A stretch of DNA of 64,000 nt from Campylorhamphus procurvoides (taxonomy: Eukaryota > Chordata > Aves > Passeriformes > Dendrocolaptidae), in NCBI GenBank assembly GCA_013396655.1, contig WBMV01000073.1:422170-486169 (forward strand), read 5' to 3'. Below the pieces are notes generated by a model. It saw nothing but the letters and a program-made list of their open reading frames with translations, made no database searches and was not told where the DNA came from. Position numbers and translations under genes: made by a program. This document shows, in pieces, positions 54,961-64,000 of the stretch; position 1 is the first letter of the stretch; every line of letters begins with the position of its first letter.

Positions 54961-57900
54961 GCAGGGGATGGGGATTGCAGGTTAGAGACCCCAGGGTGCA
55001 GAGACACAGGGGCTGAGAGTACCACAGCAGTGAGTGGGTCCACTCCAGGACTCTGGACTGTAAGTGCCTTGTGTCCCCATCCCAGCCACAGGCTCCATTG
55101 TCCCCCCCCCCGGGCAAGGAGAGCTGAGGATGAGGAGTCCTTCCTTCCTCATCCTCAGGAGGATGGGGCCAGAGTGATGCCACTGAGATCGTAGCCTTTC
55201 CTGTTTGCCTTGGGCTGGGGCAGAGGAATGCCTTCCCTGAACATGAGGTAGTGACCTCCTTGTGCAGTTATTTCCTCTCGCCATCCTTGTCCCAAACAAG
55301 CACATCAGCATCCCTTCTTTAGGAAGAGGCTTACCCACTTCTGGACTGGGAGATCCTGTATCTTTCCAATGATGAGACTGGGGTATCTGATATCTCCCTG
55401 ATGGTCAGGCTGGGAGATCCAGTGTCTCCCTGGACAGCAGTAGCCAGAATTTGCTGCCAGCTCCGTACTTGCTCCTTACGTCTCTGCAATCTGCCAGAAA
55501 ATGCATTTTCATATTGAAAGAGCAATTGTGTCTGCAGGGCTAAAGTGCTAAGGGTCCCCAGTCTGTGGAGTGGAGGAAAGGGTAAGGGGAGAACTTGCTT
55601 TTTTATTAGATTAGATTAGATTTCAATTAGAGTCAAAGATGCTCTGTTAATTCCAGACGCTGAGGTGCCTTCACTGAAGTGTGAAGGATTGTCCTGATGC
55701 TGGATGATTCAAGTTTACGGTTTCACAGGGAAATTCTTAAGCCTGGGCTGTACAAACCTGGGTGAATAAAAATGCCATTTGCCTCAGCCCAGAGAGCTCT
55801 GTCCCCAGACTGTCTTGCTTTGGCTCCAGAGGATAATCCCTATAGTTTTTCACTACCTCCCATAACATTTAATTCAACTTTGGGTCGGTTTTAAAGGACA
55901 GATATTCTATTCTTCCCTTTCCATTTGCTTTCCTTAGGGCTCTGTGTCCCAGCCAGCCTCACACCACTGCCCTCTACAGCCCTGACTTTGGGAGGCACAG
56001 CAGGTCCTGTCCCTTATTGCATGTGTTTGTGGGAAGATTGGACAGTGTGGGTGTGTGTATTTGCCCACATAACAAGCATTTGCACACTCCTCTGCTCTGG
56101 AGAGACTCTAGCACAGACAAAATTCCAGCACTTCATCAGACTGCCGCTGTCTTGCAGTGATGCTGGGGGTCCTCAGACATGGACTGCATGTGGGAGAAGG
56201 CACAAACCCAGCCTAAACATCCTCAGGGGGAAGTTGGGGTTCATTTTCTTCCTCAAACCCATTCCAGGAACTGGCTTTGTGGGATTAGAAAACAAAAACT
56301 AAACAAATGCCTGCACACACTGGAGAAAGCTTTCGTTTTGGTTCAAACCTGGAACACTGTGTAGAATCGTTGTGGATAATTATTTCCCTGGCTGCTTTGC
56401 TCTGTGGCACTGACAATCCAGCAGTTATGAGTGCAGCAGTATTAACAGTGTTAAATCACCCAGCTGAAACAGCTCCTCCTGCTGTTCCCTGAGCTGGTCC
56501 CCATCACCAGGCTGGGGCTGGGGGACATTTTCTGCTTGACACACTCACTTGGGGGACATTTGTTGTCAAAACGGTGAGGTTTGCTGTGACAACTGGTTAA
56601 CATTCCCATTGCAGGTTCCTTCAGTAACTGTAATGTTCAGGGTGTGACTGAGGGATGTATTTAAGAGGCCACTCAGCTTGACGCTTATATAAAATATTTT
56701 TTTTCAGCTTGTGTGTAATCTAAATGTTTTGATGGCCAAAGACATTGATTCTTTTAACTAACGTTCTATGTTATGTTCTTTTAACAAACTTCAGCATTTC
56801 CTTCTGCACAGACATCACCTCACACTGCCATCCTCTGTGAATCCCTGCCATCACCCACTGCCTGAGACATCAGGAAGGAGATGTCTTCATTTTCCTGAGG
56901 TCCCCAAATGGGAATGGCAGTGTCCCTGGGCACTGGCAGGGCTGTTTCTGGGAAGGGGTGTCTGTGCAGCCCTGTGGCTGTGTTAGCAGCACTGTGCCCA
57001 GGCTGGATGCTCAGCAAGTTCAACACCAGCTTCAATATGTCCACATACTCCTCTTGCGGCTCATCCCTCTCACTCAGCCTCTCTGGGCAGCTCACTTAGT
57101 CCTCTGGGCTGAAAATACCTCTGTGGCTTCATGTATTTAATAAACAAAGCTGGGAGAAAGTGATCCTCTTACCCAAATCTGTGATAAACACTTCTCCATT
57201 CCCTGGGGGTTTATAACCTGCAAATATTAAACCCATAAAACTTCTGCTGTTAGAGCTGGGACACAGAGGCTGCATCCATACAGTGCCAGTGAATGTGGAG
57301 AAGTGGAATGACAGAAGCCACAAGTGGTTTTGAGGGACTGGTTACAGGGTTTAGGGCCCTAGGCAATGGTGAAATTTGGAATTGCAAGTGATGGTGGGAA
57401 AGTGATTCCCATCTGTGCACCCCTTCAGCTTGGCAGAGACCAGGCAGGAGGGTGCTCAGGGCTCTGCAAAGCAGCCTGAGGGCTGACAAGTGCTATTAGA
57501 GATGGGATATGAGTCAGTCTCACAGAAGCAGCAGTTATTGCTCAATCAGAAAGACAAAAGAGAGAGAAGGTCTGTCAAAATCAACTACAACGTTCCAAAG
57601 TCCCATCCAAGAGGCAAATAGCTTTGGGGCTTCATGGGTTAATGCTCTCAAAGATCAAACCCAACCTAAAAAGGTAGCTGTGAAGGAATTAAAGAGAGGC
57701 AAAATCGACTTGGGTATGTGCTACATGCACACAAAAATGAAGTACCTGCTGGTTTTCTACTGATGTGGGCAGCCCCAGAGGGACCAGCTCACTGACCTGG
57801 GCAGTAATAATGAAGTGGAAGGCAGTGATAGAGATTTCTGTGAGTGAAAACCAGCTCAGGTTTGAAGACAAGAGTATCTTCAGGCCCTTTGCCTGGGAAA

Positions 57901-58330
57901 TGGGGCAGGCAGCATTTCCCACAGGGCAGCCTGGGTGCCTGATGGACCTGTTGGTGCCAGACTTAAGGAGCTCCAACCACTTATAACATCGAGAAGAATA
58001 CCAGCATGGGAAAGGATGCTCTGTGCAGGTCTTGGGGTGCCTCTTTCCCCTCACCCTTAAACCCCTATAGCTGCAGGCATTTGGCTTGAGTGAAGCTAAG
58101 GAAGCACGGGACAGAGGGTGTTTTATAAAAGCTGAGAAAACCAACATTGTCATCCTGTGCACCAAGGGATCCCCTGCTCTGCCCTGTGTCATGAGAAGCG
58201 CTGGCTCTGGGCTGGCTTTGGGCAACTGGAGGTGATTCAGATGTGGGAGAAGGAGCCCGAAGTGCCCTTTCCCTCCTGCTGAGCCCAACATCCATGGCAT
58301 CACCTGCATGCCCCATGGCTCCTCCAAGGA
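54961..58330. other. Region upstream of the TRHR-like gene, no gene recognised
   Basis: Unique-looking sequence plus the right inverted-repeat arm at 55479-55554. A minus-strand frame of 219 codons (57689-58348) shows no known domain and no splice support. Confidence 0.6.
55479..55554 (-). repeat. Inverted repeat, right arm (76 bp)
   Basis: Partner of 53584-53659 in opposite orientation; the arms are 1819 bp apart. A CCCCA is found one base outside each arm (left CCCCAT, right TCCCCA), which could be a 5-bp target duplication or chance in C-rich flanks. Confidence 0.95.
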
Positions 58331-58355
58331 TTGAGGCACTGCCCACAAACGCGGT

Positions 58356-58640
58356 GGACGGAGTCAGACACACCACTCATAGAGTTATAGTGAATGCTCA
58401 AACTTTATTACAGACCTTATTGCTTTATATAGACAATTATAGCCGCGTGTTATAAACTAATTGGCTACTAATTCGCTCAGCTACATAATGATAGGTTTGG
58501 CATTACTGCCCGTGCACCTGGCTGCCTGGTTCTTGCCTTGCACGTAGCTTGAAGGCCAAGAGACGACTTATCCGAGCTTCACATATTTGTGGCAGCTATT
58601 TAGAGAAACTGTGATAGCTCCTTATCCTGAACACAATGCT
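58356..58640 (-). mobile_element. Endogenous retrovirus-type LTR remnant
   Basis: On the minus strand the order is that of an LTR: a CCAAT box (complement of 58460-58464), TATA box CTATATAAAGC (58432-58422), CAATAAGG, then AATAAA (58409-58404), followed by a U5-like segment CATTCACTATAACTC and GTGTCTGACTCCGTCCA. The spacing and U5 wording resemble avian alpha/beta-retroviral (ERVK-like) LTRs, from family knowledge. The left end could be TGGACGGAGTC at 58356; the right end is uncertain. No target-site duplication found and no gag/pol nearby, so probably a solo LTR or partial copy. Confidence 0.55.
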
Positions 58641-61600
58641 CTACTATTCTTTCGTGACCTTGCTTAGCAAGATATCTCTCCACAGCCCACAGCATCAAGT
58701 CAGCATGGAGTTTCAGTCTTTTCCCTGAGTCTCGATGAACTAACCAAAGCTGAGCCTTTACCAGAACCAGCAAGACTTGGAGCTGTGCTGTGAAAAATGA
58801 CACACCTTCCAATGTGCCTTTTGGGCACTGGCTGAGTCACATCCTACCTAAATCACCCATCCCGGTGCTCATCCTGAGGACAGCATACAGGGTAGGATGT
58901 GCCTGGGGTCTGGGCAGTGACAGGCAGTTCCAGGAACAGCAGTCAGGGTGGATGAGGTGCTGGAGGGGCGTCCTGGGGGGATAATAGCAATAATGATGGG
59001 AAACAAAAGCTCTGCATGCAATATAAAGGGAGAATAAAACTCTGCCAGAACAATTAGACTCTAATTATGAGTTATTTCATATTCTGTGACATCTAAATAC
59101 CAGCACCATAATGCTGTAACAACAAGCACTTGGTACAGCACCATGCTGCACCCCTGAGGAGCCCTGCCTGAGGAGAGAGCACCAGCCTCCAGCTCTGCTC
59201 CTGCTCCCCTTCCATGCAGGCAGAGCCATGACATGCAGCAGGAAACATGAGATCACCCTCACTTGGCATCCAGGTCTGGGGCTCACACTGTGACTGGGTG
59301 CCCTTCACCCTTCCCAAGAAATGCCTGTGCACTGACAGTACCTCCACCACAGGGTGACAAAATGCTCTGGGTCCTTAGCACCCATCCAAATATCCAGGAA
59401 CCACTGGAAGAGGTGTCTGTGAAGTTGTTCATCAGCCACTGAACTCCATCACTGCACCCTGCACAACTGTCTAGGGCATGAAAGGACAGATGAAAGCCTG
59501 ACTTAAGCTCATCAATCTGGCCCTGCTGCCACAGATGTTCTCCCGAAGATGTGACTCTGATCCACTTGCCTTCACTCCTCAGAGCTGCTACAGTTAGTCC
59601 AAAGAACAGTGGGTGAAACTGCAGCAGCTCTTTGGGCTCAGCAGCCTCCTCCACCCAATTAATGGCTTCAAATATTTTTTCAGTCTTTCCTGTGTGCACT
59701 GCTCATGGCAGTGTCCAGCCAGAGGACAAAGCTCCCCCTGCTCTGAGATGAATTTGTTCTAATGCCAGAGAAATCTCCCTCCTCCCATCAGCCCTGTCAA
59801 GAGCACCACACTCACCTCCCTTTTAGTTTTATTTTTATGTTTATTTTTATTTTATATTTTTATCCTCTGATTCCCACAAAGCCCAGGACCACACATGTAA
59901 CATCAGCTGCTCCTGAGAGCACAATCCAAGTGGTTTTAGGCACTTATGTTTAGGAAAGGTCTAGACGGGACCAAAATTCCCCCAGTCCCACACATGCACC
60001 TCAGTGGGGTTGTGAGCCTGGTGTTGGTGATGCCCGGGTAGTGCAGAGCACGAAGCACCAGGCACATGGAGCAATTTCTTCTCTCCCCTGGTAAAGGAGA
60101 AGATGATTCATCCCATCCCAGCTGAGTCTGAGTCCTTGGTGTGACCTCCTTCCCATAATTCACAGAGTTCCCACTTTATCCTTTGAGCACCCCCAGCATA
60201 TTTCCTATTAATGCAAGGGGAAGCTCTCAGCCTTTTAACTTGGCCATTTCAGTTTCCCAAGCTACTTCAGAAGAAAACCTGCCATCCAAGCCATGGATCA
60301 CCCCTGACTAGTAATAGTGCTGGGCTTTTTATTTTACATCTATTGGGAAATAAATTCACAGAATTGGCTTCTCTTCCCTCCTCAGATAGGAAAGCATCTC
60401 TCCAACTATTTCCACACAGGGTGAGGAATTACAAAAGGTTGGACTGGAACATCATATAAGTAAGAAATGTGTGAAAACGTGGTATTTTTTTATGTTGTAT
60501 TTGTGTGCTTAAAACATCTCTTATGGCGATTTCATTTCCTCAATTGCTCTTCAGCAAAGAAATACAGAACTGCTTCTGCCTCAGTCCTTGGGAAGGGCTG
60601 TGAAGGGGTGGAGGTGAACCAACCCCATTTCCTTGGCATCTCTGCAATGTGCCACCCTGCTGCCCTGTGAGCCACTGGAGGTGCTTATGAAGACACACAT
60701 CTCAGGGGCTCTCTGAGAGCCTGAAGAGTGAGAAGTCAGGGATCTGCACAGAGTTCTGGAAATCAGGGGACTGAGAAAAGTGCCTGGAGGATTGGCTTCT
60801 GTATCCACATCCCATCTCTGAGCAGCCTTCTGGGATAACCAGTGATGCTTCTACCTCATTTCAACTGTTTTTGGTGCAGGGCTGAAGGCCTGTCACAACT
60901 CATTGGGAAATTTCCTGTTGTGAAATGTGAGGCATTGATTTCAGAATGGAACCCTGACACAATCTGCATTTGAAAGAGCCGAGATTAGGGAAACTCTCTA
61001 CAAATTGCATGCCCAACACTATGAAATAGCTTTTATTTATGTTCATTAATACTTCCTCCTCTAAAGTTTGGTGCATGGAAGTGTTGCTTCTCCATTGCAA
61101 TTACAGTGCAAATACTATAGATAGGATAAAAGCAATACAAAAGGAGTCTGCTTAAAAATCAGGAAATACTTGTGGAAAGAGGTTTTTTTTCCCTTGGCTG
61201 TCTGCTCTGGTAAATGCAGATTTGTGTCTGGTTTTGAGATCTTTCCTAGAGACTGTCTGAGCAGAATGATTTGCACTTGCTCCTCAGTATATTAAGGCCA
61301 TTCATTCTTGCCTGCCAGCCAGCTCTAAGCAGGAACTTAGCATGTATTTTACCTATGAAAAATCCACTACAATACACCACAAAACTCCAAGGGAATCAGG
61401 GGCTTCAGGGTAGAAGCTGTCCCATGTGCAAGTGCCCTTATGACCCTTGGGCTTATTGCACTCCTTTGGTAGAAGAGAACAATCCATGGACCTTTCTCTC
61501 TTGTGATTTTCTCTAGGTAATGAAGAAGCCTCAAACCTCAACCAAGTGCAAGGAAGCTCCTCAGCCCCCACAGCACCCCAGCCCTGCCTCTGCTCCACTG

Positions 61601-63007
61601 CACAGGAATGTGTGACCCTGAACTTTCAACTTCACAAATATCCCAACCTAGAAGCCAGCTGTAGTGAAACCCTTCCCTGCAGAATTCAGTGAGAAGCAGT
61701 AACTAAGCTGGAGCAGCATTGACCAGCAGGGTTTTCCCCAAGAAGGAGATGGTCACTCAGGACTCACCTGGTGGGATCCAGACCCAGCACCAGGGGCTGG
61801 TGGGTGACAGTGACACAGGGCAAAGCCTTGGTCCCTGTGTCCTCTTGCCTGTGGGACAGGAGGGGTTTGCTGAGTGAAAGAGAAGGCAATGAGAGGTACA
61901 ATGAGAGCTACAATGAGCAGGAGTGAGAGTGGGAGTACAGAGGGGCTCTGAGGAATGAAAATCCCTTAGTAAATAACAAGGCTTGTTTATTAGTCATACT
62001 TAATAAAAAATATGTGAATATATTAATGTTGCCTGCTGGTTCATCTGCTCAGCATTTCTCTGTTGCACCATTAAGCAAACACTGATGAGGCCATTCACCT
62101 CTCCAGTGTACAATAGTAATATAATGGTAATGTTTGCTATTTTGTCACACCTTTATCTGGCTGAGGAACAACACTTCTCAGGAGAGCAAAGCAATTTCCA
62201 GCAGCTCTGCCTCCTGCCAGCTCCCCTGCCTGGGGAAACCATGACAGCCCAGTTTGGCACCAGGGATGACACGACTGATGTGCTGCACAAGCTCATCATT
62301 AATGCTCATCTTCTACTGAAAAGATAAGTCTTCCCAAGGAAAAACTTTTGGAAGAGATGTTCTTCTTGGAAGGCAACATGCTGCTGGGATGGTTTGCTGG
62401 CTGAAGGGGCTCCTCTCTTCTCCCAGCTATTTTAACTTCAGACTCCAGATAATTTTGGCTACTCAGTGGAAATATTTTTGCTTTCCCCCACACAGGAGAG
62501 CACAGGGTATTTCCTACAGAAACCCCACGACAAAGCCCCCCAGTTGCAGTTAAGGCAAAAAGGTGCTTGGATTAATCATCAAAACAGCAGGGCATTAAGA
62601 AACCTGGGGAGATGAATGCACCAGGGTTTTCTTAGATAGATGCTTAAAAAGTATAATCCAAACCTACTTGCTTCAAGTACCTCAGAAGCTGAGAAAATTC
62701 AGTACATCTGGCAGCAGCTTCCACTTCATTTCTGTCATTTAATCTCATTGAGGTGCATTATGTCCAATAATTACCTTAATGAAGGCTTTAATGGAAGAAG
62801 AGAAGAAAATAATAGAGATGCTTCGAAGAAATGAAGCTGCAAAGTTGCTCTGTTTTTAACCTGGCATGTATTTATTTCCTCCTCCTCTGGCTCCTGCCCT
62901 TACAGAGGTGTCCGTTCTGCCTCTCCATCAAAAGTAACACATTTCAAATGCTGCCCTAGTGATGGATTTATGCATTTTGGATACAAGTACATCGTTTCTG
63001 AGTTTGA
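58641..63007. other. Right-hand flank, no gene recognised
   Basis: No coding exon of TOX2 or any other known gene identified. An A/T-rich TTTTA simple stretch lies at about 59821-59865. The longest minus-strand frames are 58600-58812 (70 codons, beside the LTR) and 59283-59699 (138 codons). Neither has a recognisable domain. Confidence 0.6.
59821..59865. repeat. TTTTA-type simple repeat
   Basis: Runs of TTTTA/TTTAT between CTCCCTTT and CCTCTGATTCCC. Simple-sequence DNA with no functional claim. Confidence 0.6.
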
Positions 63008-63290
63008 AACGACCCAACATTTAAAACCATCAAGTCCAGCCATCATCCCAGCACTGCCAAGGCCACCACTAAACCGTGTTCCCAGGTGCCACATCTACAT
63101 GTCCTTTAAATCCCTCCAGGGATGGTGACCCCCATCACTGCCCTGGGCAGCCTCTTCCAGTGCTTAAGAAACCTTGAAGAAATTTTTCCTAACATCTAAT
63201 TGAAACCTCCCCTGGCATGATTTGAGGCCTTTTCCTCTCATCCTAGCACTTGTCACTTGGGAAAGGAAACCAACACCCAAATTGTTCTTT
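63008..63290 (-). mobile_element. CR1 LINE fragment
   Basis: Clear antisense CR1 order: AAACCATCAAGTCCAGCCATC, CAGCACTGCCAAGGCCACCA, GGTGCCACATCTACATGTCC, TCCAGGGATGGTGACCCC, CTGGGCAGCCTCTTCCAGTG, GAAGAAATTTTTCCTAAC, CAATTGAAACCTCCCCTGGC-like wording. Same orientation as the other CR1 pieces in the window. It is the best preserved of them but still short and non-coding. Confidence 0.9.
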
Positions 63291-64000
63291 ATTGGCTGCT
63301 CTCATCCTATTCTGAGATCCTTCGGCTATTTTATTTATATTTTATTTTGGACAGATTTTGAAGAGATTTTGTAAAGTCCTCATGTGTTGATTTTCACCAC
63401 CACACATGTCCAGGAGGACCTCTCATGTTCATACTGGTCTTGAATTTACTCCAGCAAGCTGAAATAACACTTTCTTAGGTGAATAAACAATCTTCTAGTA
63501 TTATCCAGTCTTCCCAGGTTTCTATGTCTGAAACCAGAAAGAAAAACTGATTGGAATTTAAATTAATCAAGGTAAATGAGTTTCCTTTCTTGCTGCCTGA
63601 AGGTATAACTTGAGAAAGAAAAGAAACGTGTGTTTCTTCCAGCATGGATGTGGTGGAGGAGGTAAATGAGCTCCAACTCACATGTATTTCCCAGTTAGCT
63701 TTGCCTAATGCTGTAGATCTGCTCCAAGTCATATGAGCCATCTCCCAGCATTCCTGGAACAGCTGACTACAGACCTCTTAGTATTAAAAAAAAAAAGAAA
63801 AAAAGAGGAAATTTCCCCAGACTCCACACTCTTCTCTAACTCTGGAAAATGAAATGTGTGATCCTGGTGCAGAAGCCTGTGCCAGGCCACTGCCACAGCT
63901 CTCAGGCATCCCCTCGATTTCCAAAAGCACCGTCAGTTCTTCACACAGTTTTTCTCCCCCTTTTGCCTCTTGGACAGCTTCCTGTAGAGGTAAAGCACTC
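63291..64000. other. Right edge, no gene recognised
   Basis: AT-rich sequence including a poly-A/AAAAAG tract at about 63786-63807. Nothing codable recognised. Confidence 0.6.

Noticed and set aside
57689..58348. 219-codon minus-strand frame upstream of the receptor
   Set aside because: No domain or homologue recognised. It abuts the LTR-like segment but does not contain retroviral motifs I could identify.
58641..64000. Possible TOX2 3' exons at the right edge (expected from synteny)
   Set aside because: No HMG-box or TOX-family peptide is visible in any frame; TOX2 probably begins beyond the window.

Overview
This is a vertebrate nuclear window and almost certainly a bird. Three intron-bearing genes have GT/AG-bounded exons. 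The interspersed repeats are CR1 LINE fragments, the typical avian LINE. The gene order OSER1 then JPH2 matches the inverted order of the human chromosome 20 block TOX2-JPH2-OSER1. Single N bases, one long N run and missing GC-rich sequence point to a draft short-read assembly. I cannot name the species.

Layout. Positions 1-2562 hold upstream OSER1 sequence with an AT-rich minisatellite and a CR1 fragment. OSER1 is on the plus strand, with three coding exons between 2600 and 5791. The intergenic stretch up to about 10.3 kb contains a 988-bp direct duplication whose copies flank a 275-bp GC-rich piece bounded by single Ns; this looks like an assembly fault. JPH2 (junctophilin-2) follows on the plus strand, with five coding exons between 10725 and 38215 and large introns. 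Its fourth exon is interrupted by 213 Ns. About 9.4 kb without a recognisable gene follows. Then comes a thyrotropin-releasing-hormone receptor paralogue on the minus strand, with two coding exons (54506-53730 and 48049-47666), tail to tail with JPH2. The last 9.5 kb has no recognisable gene, but it holds a retroviral-type LTR remnant and a CR1 fragment. If the human order holds, TOX2 should lie just beyond the right edge.

The genes do not form a pathway. OSER1 is a small oxidative-stress-responsive nuclear protein. JPH2 ties the sarcoplasmic reticulum to T-tubules in heart muscle. The receptor is a Gq-type peptide GPCR. The points most worth a second look are: the TRHR paralogue next to JPH2, at a place where I know of no human receptor; a pair of 76-bp, 74/76-identical inverted repeats bracketing that receptor's first coding exon and promoter; the duplicated, N-bounded segment upstream of JPH2; and the JPH2 exon-4 gap, whose stated length breaks the reading frame. 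I found no convincing wholly new multi-gene system.
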